A stretch of DNA of 64,000 bases, taken from the NCBI GenBank assembly GCA_033063855.1, contig CP093831.1, forward strand, positions 11,222,001 to 11,286,000. Reading direction: 5' to 3'. Source of the DNA: Smittia aterrima (lineage: Eukaryota > Arthropoda > Insecta > Diptera > Chironomidae). Of this stretch, positions 23,387-35,800 are shown in pieces (position 1 is the first letter of the stretch; each line of letters begins with the position of its first letter). A program made the position numbers and the translations under genes. Below the pieces are notes generated by a model. That model worked only from the letters and a program-made list of their open reading frames with translations. It was not told where the DNA came from and searched no databases.

Positions 23387-26327
23387 TTAATGTTCAATTT
23401 TCAATGAAAATTTGCTACAAACTGAGTTCGGTGAAATGCAAGTTGTCTGTGACGCCCCTAAGATATCCTTAACAAACGATTGCGCGCGCACACCAAACGA
23501 TTTTCCTCTCCTTGTTCTCTTTGTTTTTGTTGGGAGAGCAAAGATTTTGAACCACGCAAAGCACGTGACGAATGCAAATAACGATTTTTCGAATGAAGAT
23601 ACTTACGTCGTATTTTATCAAGCAATGTCCTTCGAAATTTATCGTTCTCCGATCGATTTTGGATTGGCGAATCAGTTTGTGGCAAGCGATTCGGTTGAAT
23701 TGTGGCGATCGGTCGATAGATTTTATTATTGTAAATGATATCCACTTCATTTGAGAGCAGTAAGGGAGATTGTGGAATGATTGGAGCTGGTCTTGTAGCG
23801 ACAGGAATTCCTCTTCGTAGACTATTCGTTCTCGGAGATGGCGACGAAAGAACATTCTGTCGATTGAGATAACCGTAGAGTGCATCACGTGGCGATTGGT
23901 GAACAACATCGTAGATTCTCGATGGGTCGTTTGATTGTTTTGAAGTAGGTCTTGAGGTTGAATAGCTCGTCGATGAAAATCGAGGAAGATTATCAATCGA
24001 CGAAATGGATTCTAAAGGAAATTCAGAGTCTGACTCGCTGATGTTTTGTCTCCTCATTGGAAGTTGACTTGAATGTTCAACTGGTTTCGTTAAACGATTT
24101 CCACTTCTTTCCATTGAGCCACGAAGCTGCCAATAAGTCGGCGTTTCATTGAGCGATCGATTATGAGGATTATGCGTTGATTTCTGGTAAATATTGGAAT
24201 TCTCTTGATAAGAGACTGGAGTGTTGTTCACGCTTTTTCGATAATATTCGTAGATCTTATCCATGATTTGTTTTTTATCGAGAGTTGATGTGCTTGGTCG
24301 TCGCATCATGACGTTCACATTACGTCCATTCGGTTGTCGATAGGTAACTTCACCGTAAAGTGAATTCTGATAACAAGTCATGTTATCTAACACGCTCTGT
24401 GATCGTTGAGGTTGAGGTTGTGGCAAGTTAGGAGTTCGGTGAAGATTTTCTAGTCGACTGACGTTAGTGGCCGGAAAATTGTCTGACGATCGTAAATTCG
24501 AGTTTCTCACGAAATTGCTGTTGTTGAATTGGATCTTCTCGGGCTGAGTGTCATTTTGGAAAGCTCTGTCAGTCTTCCTTTTGATTTCATGGATTTTTGC
24601 GAATGTGAATGGATCGATTGCTGATCGAACGTCGATAGTTGCCGATCCATTTGCTACTCGAGTAGGTGGTTGAATGTTATTTCGTTTGATTGGCGTTGAA
24701 GACGGTCGAAGAGTTTCTACATTTTTCACTGGTTGGAACTGATAATCGTTAGACTTACGCAATGACGATCGCGGGTCTTTATAAACAGGTTGTTGTCTAT
24801 TCTGCGAGTACATTGGTTGAGCGATTTGCGGCCGTGGCTTTCCGACTTCGTTGAACAATTTACTGCGATTAAAGTCGATGTTACGATACATTGACGGATT
24901 GTGCTTCCGTGTCACGCTAGGCGTTTCTATGATGTTGTCTTCATCAGCAGCGGCAGTTAGTACACTCGATATTGAGCTTCTCTTATCATCCGAGTCGTAC
25001 AACTTTTCTCTTTCTTTATTGCCGACTAAAAAGTTTTGTGAAGTCACGAACTCATTGTTGGCGAGGATCGGCCCGTTATCACTGCTTTTGGATCGTGCGA
25101 TTACAACTCGTTTATCGAATGAGTTTCGATTGTTCTCAACCTTATCAGCGAATGAGAGTCTCGCCTTGGTGTCGCTTTGCTTCGGCGATGTTTTACTCTT
25201 CGAGAAAATGCTTGACAAACGACGAAACACAGTTTTCTTTTTGTCATTCTGTCCAATGATGATTGGTTTTTCGACTCTCGAGCTATCCACGCAGTCTGAG
25301 TTGACTTCCTTGGGCTTAGTTGGAAAGAGGATCAAACCTTTCTTCTTCAGATATTCACGGAACTCGCTGCTGTTAACAGTGTTCGTGTATGATTTGCCTT
25401 CTTCGTCTTTCGGACTGCTTTGCTCTTCTTTTCCTTTAGCTTCCTCTTCTTTCACAGATAAATCTCCAATCTCATCAAGGTTATCAGTAGAATTGAATTT
25501 CAGTTTCTTGAATAAACTGTCAAACTTCTTGGCATTCAAAACAACTTCATTCGGATCGTACAAAGACTCTTCAAGGTCAGTTCCCGTTTTGACCTTAAAA
25601 AAAAGATTTTAATGAAAAATCATTCGAGAAAAGAAAATATTTATCTGCTCACCTTGATATCCGATAAATCTGGATATTTAATATTATTTGTTTTTCTATT
25701 GAATTCCTTTGATTTTCTCACGGCCTTTCGAGGAACTGGTACCGGTCGTTTTGCAATCTTCGGCTTAGGTGAGTTACTCATTTGCTCTAATACTGTTCTG
25801 TCGTATGTGAGAACACGATCTGGATTTTTGATGTAGACTGGGACGAACTTTGATTGTCTTAAGATTTCTTCCTTCGAAATGAAGTCGTCGGCGATTTTTC
25901 TTATTCCATTTCCATTTCGATAAACTTCTAAATTTTCATCCTTGGCATTTCGAAAAGGATTCTTCTTGTCTTTGATTTCATCTCCTTCGATGAATTTCGT
26001 TACAGTCTCATCTTGCTCAAAGCTAACCGACTTCTTCGTCGAATAAGTTCTTACAAGATCGGAAGTTAAAATCGATTTAGGAAACTCTTCGTCGTCTCTT
26101 TCAACCTTGACGTTCAACTCATCATTCATAGACAACGAAGAGCTTAGCTTCGAAGTGATAATGTTCTCATTAACATTTAAATCAACAGCATCAGGTGTTA
26201 GATTTTCCAAGTTATCACTAGCAGGTGACTTGAAGTCTGTTTCGTCACTGTAAACTATCGTGATTGCATCATCAGTTTGAAAAATCTGATGATTAACATT
26301 GGCCTCAGAATTTTCAGCTGTTGCCAT
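23387..26327 (-). CDS. Large disordered protein of unknown function
   Basis: Exons 26327-25653 (225 codons, MATAENSEANVNH) and 25593-23607 are well supported by a GTGAGC donor and a poly-T acceptor. At 23607 the frame meets a near-perfect GTAAGTATC donor. A matching-phase exon at 23457-23387 then adds 23 residues and a stop, giving 910 residues; without splicing the frame would continue to 23458. The protein is Ser/Asn/Arg-rich, with acidic Lys/Glu blocks early and basic Gln/Asn-rich parts late. It has no signal peptide, membrane segment or domain that I recognise. KKSVSFEQ at residues 98-105 fits a PP1-docking RVxF pattern, as does a motif in the neighbouring p140Cap homologue. PKIAKRPVPVPRKAVRK is a Pro/Arg patch that could bind SH3 domains. 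A cytoskeletal or signalling scaffold would fit but is a guess. Confidence 0.65.
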
Positions 26328-28142
26328 TTTCCTTTATTTTCGATCGTTTCGTTGCAGCAAGACTAGTCGATTAGTTCTCTAAAATCAAGTGAGAAACGAA
26401 TGTGTGAGTGAAATGAAAATTTATGAACGCATGAACATTAAAATATTTTTTTCATTGAAATTGAACTCTAACTTTCAAATGATGGCATGCGTTGCGTGAT
26501 TGCTTGGTAATATCTCAAGGTTCCGAGACAATGCAAGTTCTTTAATTATTCTCACACACAAATTATTTACTTGATCACCGGAAACTTCTTTTTTTCTGTC
26601 CCGTCGATTATTTGCCAGCGGTTGTGCGAAGGTTTGATGTGCAACCGAGTAAACAACGTTTGGCCGATATCTTATCAACACCTTTTCATTTACTGATAGC
26701 GCGAATACAAAAAATCTTTGTCGTTTGCAATAGTGAAATCACTCGACACATTAAATGTCGCTTTGGTTGAACTCGATCGTAGGTCAAATCGATGTTATCA
26801 TGGAATATTTTTTTTTGTCATCAATTCCACACTTCGTTTAAATTTATTAAGTTTGAAGCTTTCCGCCTGCTCAAAAAGACACTCAACTAATAATTGGAGC
26901 TTGGGAAAAAAGCTAAAACGACGTGAATTATTATTGCTCATGTAAATTAAGCTCTTAACTCTCGTTGAAGTGATTATCTCTCGTTTCTCTCGTTTCTTTT
27001 CGTTCTCGATGTTGTGGTCACTGGTACGTAAGATTGCTGTTGATTTTACGCTTTTACGATTTCATCGTAACACAATTCGTTGGTTAATTAAGATATTCGA
27101 TTTCAGCATTCGTGAATGGAATGCAACTCAACAAGCTTCCTGTTCGAAAATAAATAAAGAAGAGAAGTGTCTTCTCTCCGGCCGAAATCAACAATCCAAA
27201 AACAGCAATTTAATGTTGAAAATATCTGTGTATCTTCATCTCTCAGAACTTAACATTTCCAAACTTAATATTCACGTTCGTTTGTGTAAGTTTATGACTT
27301 TCAGAGGGTGAAGGAAACTAAAATAGAGAAGAGGGTTTGCATGCCCAACGTTTACTTGCAGCAACAAAACTATTATTTTTATCCGCTTAAACGGCGTGTG
27401 ACGTTGTTATCGATTTATTCTCAGATAACTTTTAATGTCGTTTCAACTCTGAATCTAATTTGTCAACCAGAACATTTTTTTGAGACACGAAATATTTTTT
27501 TGTTTACGGAACCTTGAGCAACATTTGTTTAATCCATCGTTCGGCGATATATCTTAATAGAAAAAACATTACACATCAATATCAACTTTCACACCACGAA
27601 AAATTAATAACTCAACTAGCATGGCTTCACTTACATTCATTTTTAAATAATTCCTGTGTGTTCTCGCTTTAGTTTACTAAAAAACATAATTTTTTCTCGG
27701 CTTATTTCGATAAAAGGAAAATAAATTAATGTTCTTATGAGAATCACACAGATCGACACAACGCAAAACTGATCACGTCAAACAAAAATAATTCTCTTTG
27801 TTTGTGTAATTTAATAAAAGATGAAAATAATTTCAAAAAAGTTTTTTTTTTCTTAAATGCAAATCAAATAAACAAAATAAATTAAGAAAAATCGCAAGAT
27901 AAAATATTTTCTAACTTTTCGCCATTAAATTTCGCCGGGCACTGCTAGTTATGTTTTGTAAAGCAACGCTTTGACTCACTTTCCACTTCTTGTATGATAT
28001 TCATTGTCTAATAAAAATAAACGCAACAAATATTTTTTTTTTTGTAAAAATCGAATTTTATTGCATGATTTAGTTTTTAAAATTTGTCAAAGTAAATCTA
28101 AAAGTCCGTCAACCCAGTTTATCCTTCCTGAGGATTTTTGTA
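26328..28142. other. Intergenic, upstream of the disordered-protein gene
   Basis: About 1.8 kb of AT-rich sequence. Frames at 26718-26945 and 26970-27311 (plus) and 26475-26681 (minus) have no domain or splice support. The promoter and leader of the minus gene at its left, and the 3' end of PIG-B at its right, must lie here. Confidence 0.5.
28057..28062 (-). terminator. Polyadenylation signal of the PIG-B gene
   Basis: AATAAA on the minus strand about 80 nt beyond the PIG-B stop codon. Confidence 0.6.
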
Positions 28143-29953
28143 TTAAAGTTCGTCTCTGTCGTCATCTGCTTGAACCTGATCGGGTTCGGTCTTGACATTT
28201 TGTTTAGGCTTCTGATCAATACGTTCATAGATTATGACGCTTTTTCCACCGCGTGACGACAACAAATAATCCGAGTGGAAGAAAGCGTCGAGAGGCTTGT
28301 AAATTGACAAAAAATCGCTTATCTTAGGAGCTAACGTATCGAAGACAACGACATGAGTTGGCAATGCACTGACAGGATGAACTGGCAAGTGGCTTCTAAT
28401 CCATTTCATTGGAGCCTCAAAGAACTGATCACCTTCGTCAAGATAGTTTTGCTCGTTCTTTAAATTAGGTTCGCATGTCAAGAATCTCATTGAAATGTTA
28501 GCGTGGACGTGACTGTAGTAGGGAGTAGAGTGGCATGGCATCATGAAAAATATTTTCGGTGGACGGCCCTCAATAGTTTTATAGTTTTGTGCAACATCAA
28601 CGATCTTATCCATTACTTTTATTGTTCCTTGCTGATGAACAAATCCTAAGTATCCAGCCGGGACAATGTTGGCAGTCAAGATCACACCCACAACGAACCA
28701 GATCGTTGCAGTTGATTTCGTGCGACTCCAATCAGAGAGATAGTTTGAAACAATGTGAAGGCATAATGGCAAGATCTGGAGTAAGAATCTGAATTCTTTG
28801 TGTGGCAATAAGGAGTATACAAAAATCGTTAAGATAATTGAAGTTAGAATTACTTGACGGCTTTTAGATTCGTGCCATGTTTTAATCGCGTCAAATACTG
28901 CCAAGTAAAATGGAATTACGGTAATTCCAAGGACAGCAGGGAAGCCAGATGTGAAGTACCAATAAATTGGATGAGTACCGTAATAGCTGCCTATGTCTTG
29001 AAGAACATTGAGTTTAAAGAACTCAAGCGGAACAATAACTAATGATCCATGATAGTAAGAGTCTAGAGCTACCAACGCGCTTGTCAAAATAAGTCCGATG
29101 AAGAGATATCGCTTAATAAGGAGCTCCCAAACCGTATACCGCGACTTTCTGATATGATGAACACAAAACGGAAGCCAGGTGATGATTGAAGTTGGTCGAA
29201 TGTACGAAAGAAGTCCAACGATCCATAAAAATCCAGTGTTTTCTAAAATATAAAAAAACAGAGTTAGATTTAAATTTGAATAGAAATAAAGCCTCGAAGC
29301 ATAAGCACGCCCACACGTAACGAATTATTTTTAGAATCTTAGGAAAATGCGTGATGTTATGAATTCGTTGAAAGAATCTTAACAAACAAATATTTTTGAT
29401 TTTAGCTGACTCTTAGTGACTCACTAGTTCCCGCTTCATTACCTGAATTGCCCCATGGGAAGAAGCTCAACGCAATCGTTGTCAAAGACGCTTCCAATGT
29501 ATTGATGAGAGTTCTGGATGCTGTGAAGAACCAGAACCAAGACGAGACAATGATGAAGAGAGACCATTTCTTGCGACCAGCCCAGACGTAGAATCGATAA
29601 TCCGCGTAAGCCGAGATTACCGCTTGCAAAACTCGGGGCAACAAGACTAAAGCCGTAACTGAATCTAAGTTAAAAGCAGCTAAGCCTTTGTAGATCAGAG
29701 AAATCACAACAGGGTGCAAGTAGCTTCTGATTCCTTGAGTCCATTCCCATGTCAAGTGACCATATCTGCAATAAATCGAGATTTTAAAATTATTCATGTT
29801 TAGGTTACAATGTCTGAACAAAACTCACCCAAAAGCCAACTTATGCGCCACTTCCAGCGATTGCCAGTACTCGTCAGGAGAGAAGAACGTTTGAACTGCA
29901 AATACCGACAGAAGCCGGAAGACACACAACAACAAGAATATCAAAAAATCCAT
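28143..29953 (-). CDS. PIG-B: GPI mannosyltransferase 3 (PIG-B)
   Basis: ER membrane enzyme of glycosyltransferase family 22 that adds the third mannose to the GPI anchor precursor, from dolichol-phosphate mannose. Exons 29953-29829, 29765-29443 and 29242-28143 give 515 residues, close to the family length. The N-terminal hydrophobic helix is followed by the first lumenal loop FSPDEYWQSLEVAH, with the Asp-Glu pair typical of GT22 enzymes. YGHLTWEWTQGIRSY, ALDSYYHG, PLEFFKLNVLQDIGSYYG and LLPHKEFRFLLQILPL are family blocks in the right order. Multiple membrane helices are visible. The C-terminus is hydrophilic and ends DDDRDEL, which resembles an ER-retrieval signal, although the enzyme is already a multipass membrane protein. 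It works in the same pathway that the neighbouring Ly6 protein needs for its anchor. Confidence 0.95.
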
Positions 29954-30727
29954 TTTGCCTCCCGAATTTAAAGGAAAGGAATAAAAACTACGATCGGTTA
30001 AATATTTTATGTTGTTTGTGTGAGTGAAATTTTTTATTAGTGTGTGTGAACCGCTAAATTCAAATTTAAAACAATCGTTGAAACAAAGTTAATTTGTCAA
30101 ATGAATATTTATTATTAGATTGCCTCCTCTCTGATTTTCACATATTTTTCAATTTTGTTGGTTCAATTCGCTCTCTTTAATTGAAATTGATACAATTTTA
30201 GGCACTTTCAATAAAAATTCATTCCCGTGAGGTAAAGTGCGTCAACAACTGTTGAAGTTCTCTCTTGTTGATCGAGCTCGAAGCAGTGAATGTGTCTAAT
30301 AAGAAGAGTTACTCAAGACCAGTGTTGTATATTGGATTTAAGTAAATCGTGTGTTTTAATTTTGATAATTCTCCATGAAAAAACTTAGCTAAATATATCT
30401 ATTCGAATGAAATCATAATTAGATAACTGCTACATCTTAAATTGTTTGATTTTCCTTTCTTGTATAAAAAGATTTTTCGTCATCTACTTTGCATAATTCA
30501 AAGCTTTGTGTTTAGCAACTTCAAATTTTTAATAATTGTTGGTCTTAATGTTTGCAACGAGAGCTTTCGTTACGTGGAAGTTTCACATCCATTTTAATTA
30601 AGAATATATTCCAGCATATCATTCGAGGAAAAGCTATTTAATGTTGTGAAAGAATAGAAAACTTGCTATGCGATTGAACAGAAACTCATCAATTGATTTA
30701 TGTCTCAAATGGCACAAGTCCTATCTG
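29954..30727. other. Intergenic between PIG-B and the Ly6 gene
   Basis: PIG-B promoter and leader to the left, Ly6-gene 3' flank to the right. No coding sequence seen on either strand. Confidence 0.5.
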
Positions 30728-31563
30728 TCAGCTCCGCCCTACTGCTAATGCGATTGCCACGAGCGTGATAAAAACAACTCGAAGCATCACAAAGCCTTCG
30801 ATAGACTTCGCCGTGTTACAGCCATCGGCATCGCCTAAGGAATTAGAATGAATAATTTATTTTAATTAGTTGTCCTTGAAGCTCTTCTTACCACAAGACT
30901 GCAAGCACCCGTGTACGTATCTGAGAGATAAGATAAGAAGAAATGGAAAGAATGTTGGGTCTATTCCTCACTTTTGTAGCCGAGAATCTTACCTGTCTTC
31001 ATAGTAAAACTTTCCGCAATGGCTCATCCTGATAATCTCTAAATATTTAATTTATTCTTCCTTTATTTATTCAGAAGCAAATTAAAATGAATCATTCACC
31101 TGTGTCCGTCGTTAACGTTCCCGAATCTAAAGCACAACCGCGCACTGTAATTGTTTCCTTGTTGTCATCTAAAATATTTATTCTGAGAAATGTGAAAGAG
31201 ATAAAACGTTTAATGTTTACCAAAATATCCTGCGATCTTTATGCAGCTTGTAGCTGGAAAGAGGCCATCGCGACCTTTGCGGCCTCCCATGCCTAAGGAA
31301 ATTAAGCTTTTATGATAAAATCTTTTAGAAAAGAATAAACGAGAACTTACAAGGACTTTCAAGGATAGCAGAAGAGAAATTATTGTGAAAAGGATCATCG
31401 CACTCCGGATTGTGTCCGTTCATCGACACACATTTAAAACAATCAATTGCATCAACTTTGATAAAAGAAGATTTAATTTAGTTTTATGAATAAAGTTTAA
31501 AGAAGTCCACTCACCTCTCACTAAGTTTAACGTTAAAATGAGTGATATGAAAACTTCAATCAT
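30728..31563 (-). CDS. GPI-anchored Ly6/uPAR-type protein (Quiver-like family)
   Basis: Seven small exons: 31563-31515, 31455-31351, 31292-31221, 31168-31100, 31038-30993, 30920-30892, 30834-30728. They are in phase and encode 158 residues. The start is a signal peptide (MIEVFISLILTLNLVR). The mature part opens DCFKCVSMNGHNPECDDPF, the usual first two Cys pairs of insect three-finger Ly6 proteins. There are ten cysteines up to DGCN, including GCLQSC. The last 20 residues are hydrophobic (FVMLRVVFITLVAIALAV), as expected for a GPI attachment signal. Family members act on the cell surface in channel regulation, septate junctions or sleep control; which applies here cannot be told. Most exons are too short to show as long open frames, so a frame-length search would miss this gene. 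Confidence 0.85.
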
Positions 31564-32866
31564 ATCGAAAGCTTCTTTGAATTTTTATTTCTGACAATAA
31601 CCAATGTTTACGTAATTTATCCCTGTAAGTTACTTCAGCTCAGCAATTCAATTCCGTCATAGGATGTCTGCTAAAAGATAAAAGTTGCGAAGTTATCTCA
31701 TTTTCTTTTATTTCGCTTTAGGTCGACTTGAAAGCAAAGAAGAGGATTTTGGCAGTTTCCCTTGTCGTTATGAAAGGGAAAAATCTATGAAGCGAACAGC
31801 CCTAATTACATAGCATTTAACGATATTTATTCATCGCCTACGTTTCCACCTTGAATGATAAAGTTTCCCAAGCTCGCTTCAAGAAAAATCGGAGAACTTT
31901 ATTGTTTCCTCCTCTATTTAGATAAGAAAATGAGGCGGCGTATGAAAATTCTCGATATTTACGCTCTTCGTAATGTAAACATGCGAGTTCCTGTATAAAA
32001 ATACACTGAGACTTCTAGCGAGAGAATCAACTAAACAATAAACTTTGTGTTTCTTGCTGTGTTTCTCGAAATGTACAACTTTAGGTAAATATTTTGCTGA
32101 ATCTCCTTTCGTGAGTCTCGCTCAGTATTATTTTTTGTTACTTCATTGAAATCCATTTTTAAAATCAATAAAACAGGCAGGTAATCCATTGAGCGCATAT
32201 GAAGCTTTTGCAGTTGTAGGTCGAATAACACATAAACTAGTTGATAGCCGTTCATTTATAATGAAACAGATCTTAATTGCTGAAAGGACTTACTGTTGAT
32301 ATTGTGTTAAGCAATGCGGTTTAAGCAATTAGCCATTGTTAACTTTGTCTCAATTATAGCCAATGATCTACACAAATAAATTTTCATCTAATTATTGCAC
32401 AGATATATTTAAAACATTTAATATAACTCTGGCATCTAATCACTCGAAGTCGCGAGTATCTTTGAGTTCTCCCACGATGATTATTTCTCGTTTAAATTAT
32501 TCTTATCAGATATCTTTTCAAATGACTATTCACAAATTCGCGTGTTTTTTCGTTGATTTTCCTTAAATTAATGCTATTCAAGTTTTCCTTCGACAAACTT
32601 AATCGCTATCTGCGCATGGTCAATTCAACAAATTTTCAGAAATTTCAAATGAAAGTTTAACGTGTTTTGATAATTTAAATTGTAAGGTTTTGGTTTTAAC
32701 CGATTCAATTATTTTTGACTTTCCCCTCGAATCAACGTATTTTTTGAATCTATCAACAATCTCAGAAAAATATTATTTAATTTCGAAGGATATCTAGTTC
32801 TCTCGACATATTTTTGTTATTTAAGTTCATTAGTTGTCTCCAGTAAAGTGTATCAAGTCAAATACG
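31564..32866. other. Intergenic upstream of CENP-C and of the Ly6 gene
   Basis: Head-to-head region between two start codons. TATAAAAA occurs on the plus strand at about 31995 with no convincing gene after it. The open frames at 32031-32255 and 32363-32566 show no features. Confidence 0.5.
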
Positions 32867-35800
32867 ATGGCGTCGTCGCAAAATAGGTAATATTTTGTGT
32901 TCAAAGGAAAATAAGAGTTTTATTCAACAATTTCTTGTTTTTATTTTTTAAGGCGGCCTGTCCCAATCTTTGACGAGAATTTGTTGGCAGAGCTTGATTC
33001 GTCATCCAAGATTATGCAACACATTCAGAAAGAAAAACGAGGTCTCAAAAGGATTTTTAACAAATCTGACAGTGATGACTCCTCGACGGATGCAGTAAGT
33101 CAATTAAATATTTTTAAAAGCCAACAATGATGATTTTATGTTTTTTCTTTGCAGAATAACAAATCGTATGGATTACGCTTGATAAGTCCTGTTAAGAATA
33201 ATCAGAATGACTGTGGCGCTGCAAAGACGCCGAAGAAATCTTTGCTTCCCAATAATCGAACTCAGTCACTTCACATGAAAGTACTTTCGCCAGTTGAACT
33301 TATACCATCCAGTCAAGAGGAAATTTCGGATTCGCCGGCATTGAAAACCTCTGTCAATAAACCTGCTGCACGAATGCCGTTGATCGATAGGATAAATGCA
33401 GAAAAGCGTAACATTAATGTCGTAAGCTCAACTCCTATGATGAAGCATCGAGGACAAAACATCGAAAAGTTCTTTCCTGAAACCAGTGCCGAAAATTTGT
33501 CTCCAATTTCACAAAAAACGCCATCAAAGACGATATCTTGCGTTCCAAATCTCGTTGCCATCGAAGAAGACCTTCGAAAGCAATACAACATTTCAGAAAA
33601 ATCTTTCCGTGTCGCTCAGAATCAAAAGGAGAATCCACCGACGACAGTGAAATCACCTCACTCAACATCGCAACATTCTATGAAGAGTGTGCGAATGGAA
33701 ATTGAGCAGCAGATTACTCCAAGACGCTTACGTGGCTTAGCAGTTATGTCAAAAGAAAATAAAACTGACGAAAATCCAGTGGACATAATTGAAACTCCTA
33801 TTGGACCAACTCGAACTCATAAAAAGTTGGTTCCGGCGAAATGCGATGCAGCTCTTGCTGCTAAGCTTCGAGTTTGCGATGAGTCTACTTCAGAAAAAGA
33901 TGATCAGTCTCAAGAACAATCTCCATTGAGTATGCAAGCAAATGTTTCAAAGGCTTCAAAACAAAATTCCTCGAAAGTTGCCATCGATCAACGACCTGAA
34001 CATTGCGAACAGCCTGAGAATAATCATCAAATATCATCAAACATCATACAAAGTCGTCCTTCCATTCGAAACAAATCAGTTGCTGCTTCTGAACATGAAA
34101 TTGAAGAAACGAACTCAGAAGATAGTGATGATCATGTAAAGACTCCACAAAGTAAGAGTCGCTCAACTAAAAGATCGCGTACAGTTGAGAAGAGTAAAGT
34201 CGATGAAACAAGCTCAGAAGAAGATGATCAGTCTGAAGAACAATCTCCATCGAATATGCAAGCAAATGATTCAAAGGCTTCAAAACAAAATTCGCATGCT
34301 GTTGAGCCTGAAGTTGAAGCATCGAGCTCAGAAGAAGACGATGTTCCTGTTGTATCGGAAAAAGCTTTGCCAAAGCAGAAGAAAGCTGCCACAAAGAAAA
34401 CAAAAGCTGTCAATGTCAAAGTCGCAGCAACAAGCTCAAACCACAATAAGAAAGATGTTAAGAGTGTGCCTGCTGTTGTACCTGAAGTTGAAGCATCGAG
34501 CGCAGAAGAAGAAGATTTTCCTGTTGTATCGAAAAAAGCTTTGCCAAAGCAGAAGAAAGCTGATACAAAGAAATCAAAAGCTGACAATGGCAAAGTCGGA
34601 GCAACAAGCTCAAAGCAAAATAAGAAAAATGTTAAGAGTTTGCCTGCTGTTGAACCTGAAATTGAAGCATCGAGCTCAGAAAAAGACGATGTTCCTGTTG
34701 TATCGGAAAAAGCTTTGCAAAAGCAGAAGAAAATGGCCACGAAGAAATCGAAAGCTGATAATGGCAAAGTCGGAGCAACAAGCTCAAAGCAAAATAAGAA
34801 AAATGTTAAGAGTTTGCCTGCTGTTGAACCTGAAGTTGAAGCATCGAGCGCAGAAGAAGAAGATGTTCCTGTTGAATCAACAAAAAATTTGCCAAAACAG
34901 AAGAAAGCTGCCACAAAGAAAACAAAAGCTGATAATGGCAAAGTCGGAGCAACAAGCTCAAAGCAAAATAAGAAAAATGTTAAGAGTTTGCCTGCTGTTG
35001 AACCTGAAGTTGAAGCATCGAGCGCAGAAGAAGAAGATGTTCCTGTTGAATCAACAAAAAATTTGCCAAAACAGAAGAAAGCTGCCACAAAGAAAACAAA
35101 AGCTGATGATGGCAAAGTCGCAGCAACGAATTTAACTCAAAAGGAAAATGCTGAAGTCGAAGGATCGAGCTCTGATCAAATTGTTGTAACGGCCGCAGCA
35201 ACAAATGTACAAAATGCACTCGATAAAATAATTAATCCGATCTCAGACAATTTTGTTGCACCGACCAATACAGTTCCAATAGTGTCAAAAAAGAAAACAC
35301 AAGAGGAGAAAGAACGTCGTACAACACATCAAGAGTCTGATGTAAACATTACCAGTCTCTCTAACAGCAGTATCTCTAAGAAACTACCAGAGGAGCTTCT
35401 GTTATCGGTTTACAGCTTACAGCGTACAGGAGGACAACCCACAACCAGTGACTCAAATACAACAGATTCTCTTAAAATTATTGCACCAACGAAGAAACGA
35501 AGACAAGGCACTAATAACTCAAAAGTTCAAGACTATCTTCAATTATCAAAGCGTCAAAAGAGGAACGCAGTAGAAGATGTTTCTCGTAGACGAAATTTGT
35601 TTACTGACAATGGCGAGCTCGGTGAGGCAGAACTGCCTCTAAGTCGTTCCAAAGCTCCTGATGTGTCGACACCTGATAATTCTGCAGTTTTTGACAATTC
35701 TGAGGAATCAAATGAAGCACAGACTCAATCTTCCGCTCTGGATAAGCAAAAAGGAACATCTAAAGCTGTCGCTAAGAAGCAACAAAAGAAACTAAAAGCA

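Noticed and set aside
23458..23606. Unspliced continuation of the disordered-protein frame to a stop at 23458
   Set aside because: A near-perfect GTAAGTATC donor at 23606 precedes it, and the extra Lys/Arg/Leu-rich residues look like translated intron; kept only as an alternative.
24851..25612. Plus-strand open frame of 253 codons
   Set aside because: Antisense to the disordered-protein exon 25593-23607; composition explained by the reverse complement of Ser/Arg/Asn codons.
31990..32260. TATAAAAA at about 31995 as a promoter of a small gene
   Set aside because: No supported coding sequence follows on the plus strand, and the minus-strand frame at 32031-32255 lacks features.
34228..35115. 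Minus-strand open frame of 295 codons across the CENP-C repeats
   Set aside because: It is the antisense shadow of the in-frame 174-bp repeat; its own periodicity comes entirely from that repeat and it has no start context.
34185..35135. Plus-strand second-frame open frame of 316 codons in CENP-C
   Set aside because: Lys/Arg/Gln-rich product of the repeat read in another frame; the CENP-C frame continues on both sides with family motifs.
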